Part shown: one piece after another, positions 32,529 through 42,759 of the stretch
Numbering within the stretch: position 1 is the first letter of the stretch
Layout of the letters: each line of letters starts with the position of its first letter
Assembly (NCBI GenBank): GCA_963920525.1
Contig: OY986435.1
Span: forward strand, 179,584,266-179,648,265
Origin: Dichetophora obliterata
Taxonomy: Eukaryota > Arthropoda > Insecta > Diptera > Sciomyzidae
Direction of reading: 5' to 3'
DNA length: 64,000 bases
Notes under the pieces: generated by a model
The model's input: only the letters and a program-made list of their open reading frames with translations
Databases searched by the model: none
What the model was told of the DNA's origin: nothing
Program-made: the position numbers and the translations under genes

Positions 32529-34904
32529 TTAGATACGGTGGAAAATTTGGGAAGTTTTTAGGAAGCAGATTATGTTTTCAATGTTATTTTTGTTCGGGTT
32601 AGATAGCGCCAGAAGGGGGCTAGAGTTGCAAAATGCTTGATTGCGTTGGTTATTGAATCGAGGACAATAAACTATAATATGTTCAATAGTCATAATAGCA
32701 TGATAATTGCAGAATTGACAGAGATTAGATTCGGAGTGATCGATAAGGTATCCGTGTGTTAGCCTTGTATGGCCTAACCTAAGACGAAAGTACTTTATCA
32801 TATCGAACCTGCATAGCCCGATGTCGCATCTTGTTTTAAGATAGTTATCTATTGTTAGCTTAGTTGTGTTGATTTCGCGATACCATGTGGATGTGAGAGC
32901 CCATTGTTGGGTTTGTTTCATTTGGAAATGAGATTTGAGGTGTTTTGAAATGTCATTAGAGTTAAAATTCATATTTGAAGTGATTGGTGCTGAAGTTGCA
33001 GACTTTGCTACTTCGTCAGCCAGTTCGTTTCCTGTTATATTTACATGGCTGGGAATCCAAATTAATAATATTCTCAGGTGAGCTTCTAAAAGAATATTAC
33101 GAACCAGGGTGGGGTAATATTGACTATTGTCAATGTTTGATATTGCTTGTATGGAAGATAGAGAATCACTGCATATAGCAAATTTACCAATATTTAATTG
33201 TGCGTACTTTACTGCTTCAAAAATCGCAATGATTTCTGCAGAAAAGACAGAGCTGTATGATGGTAGAAGTGATGTATGGATGATGTTTGATTCAGATGTG
33301 ACGGCGTAACTGATGCAATTTGCCTGCATTGACCCGTCAGTGTATAAAAAGAAATAGTCGCTAAGATTTTCTTTAATTTCTTGGAATTTGGCTCGAAATA
33401 AGTGGGGTAATGTGGTTGACTTATTGTGGATGCATAACGAGGTATTTATAGTGGAGGGGTTGAAATGCCATGGTGGATAGTTGCTGTAAGGGGGTTTAAT
33501 TGGGTTGTATGGAATGTTAAGATCTTCGCAAAGAGCGATTGTTCTACTTATTACAGAATTTGTGCTAGGGTAAATGTTTGGATTGCTTGTATTTTGTATT
33601 AGTTGAGAGTATGGCGAGTCAAGGCTATTAATGAAAGATTTAGAAAGGTTAGAGGTAAGAAGGTCTCTTTGGTCTTCAATACTTATAATGTTAGCTTCAA
33701 ACAAAATATTTTTTATCGGAGTAGTACGGTAAGCTCCAAAAGCAATTCTGAGAGATGAATTGAGTATAGTTTTTAACTTATTAAGTGCAGATTTCGGCGA
33801 GAAACCGTATAAGAACAGTCCATAGTTAATTTTTGATAAAACTAATGATTTAACGACAGATATGATAGAATATGTGCTTGTATTGAATTTATAACTTGAA
33901 AGACACTTAATAATGTTTAGCCTATTTGAAAGAGACGGAAGAATATGTTGGATATGATCAAGCCATCTATATTTTTTGTTAAAAATCACACCTAGTATTC
34001 TTAATTGGGAAACTGCTTCAATTATAAAATCATTTGATCGTAAATTGCAAACGCATGCTATTTTTCGGCAGATATGTATTTGTTTACATTTTGAAATTGA
34101 TAATTGAGCCCCAGAGTACTCGCACCAGGATTGAATATCACTAAATAAGCTGTCGAGGTTAATATCTACATTTTTCCGTTTGGTTAATTGTTTTATAATA
34201 CAAAAGTCGTCTGCATAGGCACAAAATTTAATTTCTTTGTGTAACGAGATTATGTTACATAATTTGTTATATGCTATTAAGAAAATTATAACCGACAAGG
34301 GAGACCCTTGGGGGATGCCGTTAAACAACGGTAGCGAATTCGAGTAAGAATTACCAACTCTAACTTTAATCTGTCTTTTAGTCATAAAATTATAGACATA
34401 ATTAATCATTTTAGGCCCTACTTTCCAGTTCCTTAGCTGATCTAGGATTGTATGGATACCAACCCGATCGAAGGCTTTAGCGAAGTCTAAAGAGATAACA
34501 GATAGGTGTTTTTTTGTCGATAAAGATTCTGTAATCAAGGAGTCGAGGTATACTAGATTGTCTGAGACAGCTTTTCCTCTTTTAAAGCCCATCTGTTGAC
34601 TATTGATAAGTTTGTCTGATAAGACAAACCACCATAGTCGGTTCGCAATGATTTTGTCTAAGACTTTTGCGCAGCATGGATTGAGTGATATGGGTCTATA
34701 TGATCTAATTAATGTTTTATTTGCATTTGGTTTCAATATGGGTATAATAGTACTTGTTTTATATGATTGAGGAATATAATAATTGAATATATTATTGTAT
34801 AGCTTTAAAAGCCTGTATTTAGTGTTTTTAGAGAGGTTTTGAATCGTGAGGTATGTGATCCGGTCAACACCGGGAGTTTTTCCCTTAAGCTTTTTTAAAG
34901 ACAT
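32529..34904 (-). CDS. I-like ORF2: reverse transcriptase and RNase H
   Basis: A 791-codon open frame. The reverse transcriptase copies element RNA into DNA at the target nick. Segments seen: KTPGVDRIT (about residues 9-17), SYRPISLNPC (68-77), SLDFAKAFDR with first aspartate D140, NGIPQGSPLS (195-204) and the catalytic FCAYADDF (227-234) with D232 and D233. RNase H follows: YTDGS with D523, E557 in SAEIIA, D580 in CSDS and D630 in ELADE, so all four acidic residues are present. A CCHC-like CQFCNYHA...CP segment lies near the C-terminus. The methionine at 34904 is not the true start: the frame is joined upstream to linker and endonuclease through frameshifts near 34915 and 35300. Confidence 0.9.
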   Translation of the reverse strand: MSLKKLKGKTPGVDRITYLTIQNLSKNTKYRLLKLYNNIFNYYIPQSYKTSTIIPILKPNANKTLIRSYRPISLNPCCAKVLDKIIANRLWWFVLSDKLINSQQMGFKRGKAVSDNLVYLDSLITESLSTKKHLSVISLDFAKAFDRVGIHTILDQLRNWKVGPKMINYVYNFMTKRQIKVRVGNSYSNSLPLFNGIPQGSPLSVIIFLIAYNKLCNIISLHKEIKFCAYADDFCIIKQLTKRKNVDINLDSLFSDIQSWCEYSGAQLSISKCKQIHICRKIACVCNLRSNDFIIEAVSQLRILGVIFNKKYRWLDHIQHILPSLSNRLNIIKCLSSYKFNTSTYSIISVVKSLVLSKINYGLFLYGFSPKSALNKLKTILNSSLRIAFGAYRTTPIKNILFEANIISIEDQRDLLTSNLSKSFINSLDSPYSQLIQNTSNPNIYPSTNSVISRTIALCEDLNIPYNPIKPPYSNYPPWHFNPSTINTSLCIHNKSTTLPHLFRAKFQEIKENLSDYFFLYTDGSMQANCISYAVTSESNIIHTSLLPSYSSVFSAEIIAIFEAVKYAQLNIGKFAICSDSLSSIQAISNIDNSQYYPTLVRNILLEAHLRILLIWIPSHVNITGNELADEVAKSATSAPITSNMNFNSNDISKHLKSHFQMKQTQQWALTSTWYREINTTKLTIDNYLKTRCDIGLCRFDMIKYFRLRLGHTRLTHGYLIDHSESNLCQFCNYHAIMTIEHIIVYCPRFNNQRNQAFCNSSPLLALSNPNKNNIENIICFLKTSQIFHRI

Positions 34905-35309
34905 GTCGAATTCGATGAAAGTTATTTTCTAGTAATTGGGCTCTTATGTTCGGTGTATAATTTGGTGAGAAGAGATTTGCAGATAGCTTTTTTACTTGAA
35001 AGAGAGGTGGAAAATTATTATCTGAGGATTCATTTGACCAATGGTAGCAGAAATTTTGAGCAATTTGTGATGAGTTAGTGATATATTCGTCCATGTGAGT
35101 GGGAGAGGCTATGCTTTGGATGTTTTTGGTTTTGTTAAGTCCACAAAAACGTCGTATGTTGCACCAAATTTTTCTTGTTGGTGTGGAGGGGTTAATATCA
35201 GCTGTAAAATTCTGAATAGAAACTCGCTTAGCTTTTTTAACTTCTCGTTTGAATGCGGCGTTCGCTTTTTTTGTAATTGAGGATATTTTCTGTAGATATG
35301 TTTTGCTTT
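34885..35309 (-). pseudogene. I-like ORF2 linker, shifted frame
   Basis: This frame is open from about 35309 to 34885 and carries the region between endonuclease and RT. A lysine-rich stretch is followed by PTRKIWCNIRRFCG, the W-x-x-I-R motif common before APE-type RTs, and further on HWSNESSDNNF. It lies in a third frame relative to the endonuclease and RT frames, which shows two separate +1 shifts. Confidence 0.75.
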
Positions 35310-36235
35310 AATAGATGCCAGAGTTCAATTTTTTTTATCCTAAGACTCTGTAAGTGGCTATTCCACCAAGGAACATTGTGAGTTTGATTGTGAAGAAAAG
35401 ATTGTGGTATACTTTTGTTAGCGCTTTGTAATATTATTCTATGAATAAGTGCAGCTTCTCTATTTATGTTATCACTTGGCGGGCGCTCTGCACCAAAAAT
35501 ATTATTGCATTTTTGGAAAATTTGCCAATCAGCTAATTGCACTTTGAAACGAGGTTTAGGTTTTTGAAAATTTGTGTGGTGCGTTGAAGGGAAACATGAT
35601 ATGATGATTGGGAAGTGATCGCTTCCGAACAAATCGTCTTCAATTTGCCAGTCAGAATGTAAAGCTATGGTAGGAGAACAGATGGTGAGGTCGATGTGTG
35701 TAAGAGTGTTGTGGGTGCTGAGGTGTGTAGGGGAACCATTATTCATAAGAGTGAGGGGGGATTGATCTATGAAGCGTGAAACTATATTGCCTCTTTTGTT
35801 GTTCTTTGCTGAGCCCCATTTCTGGTGCCAGCTATTAAAGTCACCGGTGATCATACATGAGTTGGATAGGTTACCATAGACGTTATGTAAGTTGTGGAGG
35901 TTGAATGTTTTTGTGGGGGGGATATAAGAGCAAAAAATAGTAAACTTGATTTTGTAGAAAATAGTAGCAGCTATTGTGTCAAAGTCTTGATTGGTGCTGA
36001 TTATTTCATGTTGTAAAGTTTTATGAATAAGTAATGCAACACCACCGTACGAATTATTTGAGTGGTTGGTCGAGTAAATTTGGAAGTTAATTGGGATAGG
36101 TATATTATCAAGGGATTGCAAATGAGTTTCCTGAAGTGCTATTATTTTTGGGTTATGAAATCTCAAAAGAACTTGTAACTGGTCGTAATTGTTAATATAT
36201 CCATTGATATTCCACTGTACAATATTCAAAGCCAT
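35237..36235 (-). CDS. I-like ORF2: AP-type endonuclease domain
   Basis: A 332-residue frame starting at an ATG (36235) with the apurinic/apyrimidinic endonuclease fold that nicks target DNA. Motifs in order: QWNING (residues 7-12), ALQETHL with catalytic Glu36, YGGVALLIHK, GDFNSWHQKWGS with metal-binding Asp, HIDLTICSP and SDHFPI with the terminal His. All key residues are present. The frame ends in a frameshifted tail (KSERRIQTRS) at the junction with the linker. It begins about 240 bp after the ORF1 stop, an ordinary gap for two-ORF elements. Confidence 0.9.
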   Translation of the reverse strand: MALNIVQWNINGYINNYDQLQVLLRFHNPKIIALQETHLQSLDNIPIPINFQIYSTNHSNNSYGGVALLIHKTLQHEIISTNQDFDTIAATIFYKIKFTIFCSYIPPTKTFNLHNLHNVYGNLSNSCMITGDFNSWHQKWGSAKNNKRGNIVSRFIDQSPLTLMNNGSPTHLSTHNTLTHIDLTICSPTIALHSDWQIEDDLFGSDHFPIIISCFPSTHHTNFQKPKPRFKVQLADWQIFQKCNNIFGAERPPSDNINREAALIHRIILQSANKSIPQSFLHNQTHNVPWWNSHLQSLRIKKIELWHLLKQNISTENILNYKKSERRIQTRS

Positions 36236-36478
36236 TGCTGTAAATAACTTAATTTAAACAAATAATAAAGCTTAAGTAAGTGAATTCTTATTTTGATTAT
36301 GGATATAATGCTCAGAGCAGAATTTGATGAAATTTTAACAAATACAATAAATACCATAATAATGATCTGCACAATATCGTTATTCGACAGGGTCACACCG
36401 AGCAAGCTTTTAAGGTTCTCTCTCACAAAAATATGCGAGCGAGATTTACATAAAAACCCAATCGATGAGCGCTTAAAA

Positions 36479-37726
36479 TTAAAAAGAGATATTAACATTT
36501 TTTTGACTCTTAACGTTTACTGCTTTCAGTTGAGATTTAAGTCGGTTACTGGTAATCTTCGGAAATATTTTGACTTTACTTTCTGACGGTGTTGTAGACA
36601 TCGGTTCGTCTTCAAGAGGTTCGTTGTCTTCTAATGGTTTGATGGAGTGGACAGAACTCGTGGAAGCTGTAAGTGGTAGGTCGTCGATGTTTTGATTTTT
36701 TGTTGTTGATTCGGAGTGAGGAATTTTATTGCTGCAACTGGATTGCGGTTCATCTACGGAATCGTTAAGAAAGTCTAAGAAAGGATTTTGAGTGTCGGGA
36801 GCTGATCTTAGTCTGTTAGCGTATGATGATTGTGAATTTAGTTGGCGTTCGTTGTATATTTTCAGGGCTGTTCTGGCATCAGTTTTTTCTAAAGTTTTAA
36901 TAGCTTGAAGTTCCTTGTGTTTGATAAAAATTGGACACTTTTTATCAAATGCGTTGTGGTTTTTATCATCTACGTTGTTTTCTGCACAGTTAATGCAATT
37001 TTTGTTTTTTTTACATACTTCATTAAGTTCAGCATTTAAGTGATCTTGCTCTCCACAATTTGCACAGAGCTTAGTGTCTTTACAGAATTTAAATGTGTGT
37101 CCGAGTCGTAAACACATCTTACACCGCAACGGGAGAGGGATGTAGGGGCGGACATGAACTTTTTGATAGCCTATGTTAATGTCGTTTGGAGAAGCTGGGA
37201 GCGCAAAAGTTAATATAACGAGGCCGGTCTCTTTCAATACTTCACCGTCTTTTTTAAGAATTTTTTTAACCTCTGTTATATTTTGTTGTTTAAGCTCGTT
37301 CAAAATTTTATCTTCGGGTAATTCTCTTAAATCATTTGAATAAATGACTCCTTTAGAATAATTGAGTGTTGTGTGTTCTGTTACATCAACAGTGATCATT
37401 TGACCGAATGATGTTAGTTTAATTAATTTTATTGCTTGTGTTATATTTTTTGTTTTAATTAGTAGAGTACCGTTGCGGAATTTTTTGCAGGTGTCAACCT
37501 CGCCTCCACAGACATTATCAATACATTTTTTAATTAAAAAAGGAGAAACATTAGCAAGTGTGTTTTCATTATCTTTTCTTGATATGACCAAATATTTAGG
37601 TCCGGGATTAGTTAAAGTTAGAGTTTTTGATTTGTCTATGCACATCAAATGTTGGTTGTTAACGTCAGGGGGTTTATTCATTTTTTGGCACTTAAGTGTC
37701 ACTAAGAGTAAAAGATTTTGTAACAA
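36479..37726 (-). CDS. I-like ORF1: gag-like nucleic-acid-binding protein
   Basis: A 415-codon frame encoding the RNA-binding, particle-forming protein that accompanies element RNA. The middle third holds GPKYLVISRK, VSPFLIKKCID and GTLLIKTKN blocks, the RRM-like domain of I/Jockey ORF1 proteins. Three zinc knuckles follow: C202-C205-H210-C215 (CX2CX4HX4C), C221-C224-H229-C238 (spacing stretched to HX8C) and a divergent one at 244-264. A Ser/Glu-rich tail ends the protein. The first methionine gives 15 extra residues, and the second (residue 16, near 37681) may be the real start. The frame is intact. Confidence 0.85.
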   Translation of the reverse strand: MLQNLLLLVTLKCQKMNKPPDVNNQHLMCIDKSKTLTLTNPGPKYLVISRKDNENTLANVSPFLIKKCIDNVCGGEVDTCKKFRNGTLLIKTKNITQAIKLIKLTSFGQMITVDVTEHTTLNYSKGVIYSNDLRELPEDKILNELKQQNITEVKKILKKDGEVLKETGLVILTFALPASPNDINIGYQKVHVRPYIPLPLRCKMCLRLGHTFKFCKDTKLCANCGEQDHLNAELNEVCKKNKNCINCAENNVDDKNHNAFDKKCPIFIKHKELQAIKTLEKTDARTALKIYNERQLNSQSSYANRLRSAPDTQNPFLDFLNDSVDEPQSSCSNKIPHSESTTKNQNIDDLPLTASTSSVHSIKPLEDNEPLEDEPMSTTPSESKVKIFPKITSNRLKSQLKAVNVKSQKNVNISF

Positions 37727-37906
37727 AGAATTTTGTTATATTTATTTAATTAAATTTATTAAGTTAAGAACAATATAAACTATATAAAAGAAATTTGACA
37801 GAAAAATTGTTGATTGGTTTCAGACGAAGCACTAATTAAACGTTGTATATAAGGCACGATGTTTACTCAATGAGAGAAAGCACAGAACTGAAAAAATAAG
37901 ATATTT

Positions 37907-38781
37907 TTAATATATAACTGTTGTAATAAATGATTACTAGAGAGGATAAAAATATGAATTTGCATATTGCATCGTAATGTAGGATTTAAGGACATAAAGT
38001 CTTCGAAAAAATTTTGTTTAAAAACAAACAAGTTTTTAGTGAGTATGCGAGTAAACATTCGCTCGAAGAATTATACCTAATTAAACCTAAGATATTGCCC
38101 GGCAACGTCTTGCGATGCTGAACGTAGTTTCTCTGCATATTCATCGTTTGTAACTGAAAAACGAAGAAATTTTTCAATGGAGAATTTATTGTAGCACTTG
38201 AAAACTTTGAAAAATGTTTAACTGCATTTTATATTGTTTTTTTTTTTAAAGTTAATGCAATAGTAATAAAAAGACTGAAAACGAAGTTGCCCCGTATAAA
38301 TTAATATTATTTTTAAGTTTTTACGTTTATTTAAAAAACAGGGCTTTTTTTACTTTATATAGGTTTACGTCAGAAATTCAACATATTAAAACGCTTAAAG
38401 CAAATGTTATTCCAAACATTTATAAGATTGGAAATATATATTCCGATCCAAAATATGTACAATTTTGTTTTATTTTTCTCTTAAAGTATTTTTATCGAGC
38501 ATATTTTTAAATTCATGGAGCATATTTTCAATTTTTCGTACTTTTTAATGCGCATAAATCAAGTTTTATCGTGCACATTTTTATCCTCTCTAATGAAGAC
38601 TATTGAATTAAAAAAGTCTCTTCTTGTTCTCTTTTTTTTTTGTCAAGAGTTCTCTTGTTTTCTCCTACGCTTCTAGTAACCTAACATAGTGTTACTAATA
38701 ACATAGTTTTACTCTAAAAGTAAATAGCAGGGCGCTATTAGAAAACTGCGGGCGGGCGCACAAAATATAGTTACGCTACTG
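37907..38781. other. Right core of the large hAT-like element
   Basis: AT-rich, no transposase. The GC-rich subterminal block lies at 38730-38760. Confidence 0.5.
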
Positions 38782-38789
38782 CTCGTCAT

Positions 38790-40880
38790 TAACTGACTAA
38801 TAATTAAGTTAGATCTAACAGACATTTTCGTCATAGCTGACAACAGCAAAAGAGAAAAGTTTATGATCGTTTGGTTTTAAAATACGTACGGAAGAAAGTG
38901 CCGTTTAAAAACTGATAGAAACTTTGTTCTGCAAACTAACCAAAATTTCCGACAGCACTACGAGTTTAATAGCCATTTCTTTAACCAATACTTGTCTTCA
39001 TTATTCAACATTATTTTGAAGTGTTTCCACTTCTAATTGAAGATCGTATTGAAAAAAAATTCGTATTTGATTTAAAGGTTTTCAATGTGAATTTAAAGAC
39101 GATTTCTTAAAAATGTAACATTGTAAAGTTGACACGGTATTATTTATTTTTAAGCTGTGATTTTTCCCTGAGTGTGGTGAAACAAAACTACCTCCTACCA
39201 CCCATACAAAGTAACACTGATGTCAATATTAAAACCTTCACAATTTCACTCAGTTTAAAATTGGAAATATTTGGATAAAAAGTACGACGTACAAAAGTGA
39301 TTTCATCAAAATAATACAACATTCAAAACATAGAAAATATTACAATACGGCTGTGGGATATTTTAACTTTGATACAGCCAAAGATAGTTCCTTACTAGCT
39401 TCAAATAAACATGATACTTGTTCAATTGATTTTTTTTGCAATAAGAGTTAAGCGGCTTTCCGATTTATGTGTAAAATTTCCTAAAACTTAAATTCTTAGA
39501 TTTCTAAGCTTTTTAACTGAAGCCGCCTTCATACTTTTTAACTACTTCGCCGGCCATAAAACCTGTTTGCAATAAAATAGAAAAATTTAACGCATATATT
39601 AAATAAGATTCAAGATTGCCTAAGATACTCATGACTAAGTTGATTTTGGTTTAAATATATAATAAAAAATAACTGCAACTGACATTTACTGCAGGACAAC
39701 CAAAACTAATAAACCTGTGTAAAATTCTGTGAGTTACAATACATGTTTCTTTATTATACGAAAACATCCGTCTTAAAATTGATTCCCACGAAAAGGTGGG
39801 AACTAATTTCCGCTGCAAACAAATTCCAGAATCAATATAGCCAATGCAAAGATGGGTTATTCCGGAAAGTCTAAAGATATTTCATGGTTACTAGGATATT
39901 GACGGGCGTTAAAATCAAGTCTAGCCAATAGTTGCAATAAAATTTAATCGTCGGCTGCACTTGAAAGCATTGGAAATATATTTGTTTTGAATATATTTAC
40001 CATATAGTATTTTAAATAAATACTTGCTTTAGCATTGCCTGAATGCGGAAAGCCTTAAATCTTAAGAGAATATTTTTAATGTGAAATAAATGAAACGTTA
40101 ACTGCATTTCTATTTTTCTAACTCTTCCATTCGTTTTTGCAATAAAGACTCCTATTTTGGAAATACTCAATGATAGCTTTTTGACTTCGACCTTTATATG
40201 CATTTACGAGTAAATGCTTATGTCTTCATTATTTCCTCCAAGCTAATGACTTAATTTAGTTATGGATATTATTATTTTACTATTTTCCGAAAGTACCTTA
40301 CAACAACGTTTAACTTGAGTTCAAACCATATTACGTACATTGCCGCTGAACGCTGCATTAAAAAATAAAAAAATTATGATTACCATGATTGTGCTGTGTT
40401 GTGCTCTCCACTGACCCAAGCTATATAATTTCCATTTAGCACTAGTTAAGTACTAGTATTCGAACACCCAACTAGGTGCTGCTCGAATTTTCTCATAGCT
40501 CAACCTTAACCTGAACCCAATGGCACAGGTGCTACCTTGCCGAAACCGCATGTGCAGCCAGCAAATAAACAGTAACAGGGAGCAACAAAAGTTAGGGCAC
40601 AGTGCACAATGGAACAAATAATAGCAGAAATAGGTAAAAAGCAGAAGACGACTTCATATTAATATTAAATTAAGCATCATCAGTTGATTTCAGTTAGTCA
40701 AAATCGCAGCACAGTTAAAATATTGAAAGAAAATTCTTTTTTACACGATAAAAATAATTTTGTTTGATACCTGGAAATGTCAAATTAACTTAAATTAACT
40801 TGAATCAAGCATTAAAAACAAATTATTAGAAAATAGTTCTTACAAGTAAGCCCGTATGGCGTTAAAACGCCAAAATCAAA
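38790..40880. other. No gene recognised
   Basis: No supported coding region. 40390-40640 is less AT-rich and looks like single-copy DNA, but no exon, splice pair or promoter could be argued. Confidence 0.4.
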
Positions 40881-40889
40881 CATACCTAG

Positions 40890-41424
40890 ATTTTATTATA
40901 AGCAATTGAATAGATTTTCAACTAATCAAAATTGAAACGAAATTAATTTTGACCTTATTGCAAAATACGCGGTATTTTTTATTAAATTTTTGTGCAAATT
41001 TTTAAAAATTAAAAAATTTTCCGACCAACAGTTTATAAATCTTTTTTTAACAGTAAGAAATCATTCCAGTATCACTTTGATATTGAATATATCAATTTAT
41101 ATTTTTAGCTGTGAAACCATAAAAGATTATTCGTCAGTATAACAGTTTCATAGCTATTAGCCGATAGGTGGCGCTAAATGCCTCACATATTTTTAGGCAT
41201 ATGCTGAAATTAAGAAGAGAAAAAGCAACCTAACAACAACAATTATATGCAAACTTTAACTCGCTACAACTTATAAAATATAAAATTTTAAGAAATAAAA
41301 AGTCCAGTTTACATATCTACAGGTTTAAACCTATCAAACCATACTAAATTTATTAAGATTGGACTTGTACTTAAAAAGCCTTACGCCGAACAAAATTTGC
41401 GTTTGCGTAATATATATAAAGAAA
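40890..41424 (+). repeat. Interspersed repeat, copy A (inverted partner at 57636)
   Basis: This segment matches the reverse complement of 57636-58360. Shared blocks: AATAGATTTTCAACTAATCA (outer), AAAGATTATTCGTCAGTATA and CATAGCTATTAGCCGATAG (middle), and ACTTGTACTTAAAAAGCC then TTTGCGTTTGCGTAATAT (end). It encodes nothing recognised and is probably a non-autonomous transposon. The outer block is contiguous here but separated by about 200 extra bp in the partner. Confidence 0.8.
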
Positions 41425-41765
41425 AAGAAGATTATGAGTTTATACAGCTACGTGCTACTAATTAGTGACAGTGGTTTTTGATATGTACAGCAATGTATAC
41501 AATTTTTAAAACGCAAGAAAATTCATAGTAGCAATACTTTTTAGAAAATGCAACTATGGTACTTTCGAAAACACCACATGAACATCACTTTTTACCACTA
41601 TTCTTTAGCAGTGAAGCCATTTTAAGTGTTGTTAAAAGTAGCTCGTGCAAAAAATTAGGGACAGTAACAAAATAAAATTTTTAATAATCTTATAACATAA
41701 AAAAGTGATTTTCTATACATTTATAGTTACAAGTTATTATAAGAGTTATTTCTGATAGTTTACAA

Positions 41766-42755
41766 TGGTCAAAAATAAATCTTGTGACGTCAGCACCTGA
41801 AAAATCATTATTCAGATGCAGGAAAATGGATGATCATGTCTACAAATAACAGCTGCCTTAAAGGTTTCTAAAACCATGGCAGGTAAAGCTCTTCAGTACT
41901 TAAAAAAAATCGACTGCAGAAAAGGTGCAACGCAACGGTAAGCCGCATTACTACTGTTCAAAAAGATGCTCTCATTGTCCGGGAATCTAAAAAAAATCCG
42001 TATAAATCTTCAAACGAAATACGAGTGGCAATCTATGGCAAAAATGAAGCTGCAACATCCTTAGGCACTATTAGGTGACGTTTGCGTGAAGCCGGACTTT
42101 TTGTAAGGATTTCAGGCTCTCTCAGGCAACCGTAAGAAGAGGCTTGAGTTCGCTAAGAAGTATCGTCATTGGGGAACAAAAGAGTGGAAGAGAGTATTGT
42201 TTTCAGAAGAAACTAAAATAAATAGAGTGTCACCCGATGGAAAATATATGTCCACCGCCCAAGGTCAAAGGAGTTTGACCCAAAGTACACCCGAGCTACA
42301 CTGAAGCATGGAGAAGGAAGCATTAAGCTTTGGGGGTGCTATGTCATGGCGTGGTGACTGCCCACTGCAAAATATTAAGGATCTTATGAACTGGTTCCAA
42401 TATATTGAAATTCAAGACAATGTAATGCTGAATTATTCGGATCAAAATATGCCCGTAACTTGCATATTTAAGCAAGTCAAAGACCTGAAGCTCACTGCTC
42501 GGCTGGTCAAGCAGGGGTTTTCAGATATTCAAGTTACTGTTTTGGACTGCGCATCTTGCAGTCCTGACCTCAATCCAATTGAGAACTTATTTCAGGTTGT
42601 AACTTTGTAACTTATTTTACTTTGATAAGCTGTATGATGAAACAAGAAAAGTTTGGGAAGCGCATGGGAAGTCTTTGTGAAAATTTAGTGGAATCTATGC
42701 CTCCAGATGTCAAGCTCTAATTGACAACAATGGTTTTCCTACAAAATATTGACAA
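41766..42755 (+). pseudogene. Tc1-like transposase relic
   Basis: The plus strand reads as a decayed Tc1-family transposase, a DDE enzyme that excises and inserts its element at TA. It starts near MVKNKSC at 41766, with an N-terminal HTH region around TAALKVSKTMAGKALQYLKK. A catalytic-domain start around FSEETKIN-like text at about 42197 follows, then KHGEGSIKLWGCYVMA, PLQNIKDLMNWFQYIEIQ, PYSDQNMPV-type text with the second catalytic region, and CSPDLNPIENLF, the third-acid block. The end, RCQALIDNNGFPTKY, is the family C-terminus. Multiple frameshifts and stops occur, and the longest clean frame is only 100 codons (42308-42610). Terminal repeats were not identified. Confidence 0.8.
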
Positions 42756-42759
42756 AATA

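Larger units (their letters stand above)
32262..37892 (-). mobile_element. Full-length I-superfamily non-LTR retrotransposon
   Basis: A complete 5.6-kb minus-strand element carries ORF1 (gag-like), then endonuclease, reverse transcriptase and RNase H. An exact 14-bp target duplication, AAAATAAGATATTT, lies at 32248-32261 and 37893-37906. The 3' end is a (TAAA)n tail (32262-32280), as I-type elements end in short tandem repeats. The 5' end begins with TTCAGTTCTGTG, containing an initiator-like TCAGTT, with CATCGTG about 30 bases on, where a downstream promoter element would sit. The RNase H domain and ORF1 zinc knuckles place it in the I group. Two frameshifts in ORF2 make it inactive, but the rest is well preserved, so the insertion is fairly young. 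Confidence 0.9.
29320..38781. mobile_element. 9.46-kb hAT-like element swollen by nested insertions
   Basis: The left end reads CAGTGGCGTAA and the right end, on the other strand, CAGTAGCGTAAC. An exact 8-bp direct repeat, CTCGTCAT, flanks the unit at 29312-29319 and 38782-38789 and fits the hAT consensus nTnnnnAn. GC-rich subterminal sequence (GCGGGCGGGCGCA) occurs near both ends at 29356-29368 and 38748-38760, and a hairpin GCCCGC-ATC-GCGGGC lies at 29347-29361. Nested inside are a 432-bp foldback (29470-29901), a 250-bp MITE (31205-31454) and a 5.6-kb I-like retrotransposon (32262-37892). The remaining core is about 3.1 kb. No hAT transposase was recognised in the core, so the element was probably non-autonomous. 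Confidence 0.8.

Noticed and set aside
40390..40640. Possible single-copy promoter or exon
   Set aside because: Base composition is less AT-rich, but no open frame, TATA/Inr pair or splice signals could be put together.
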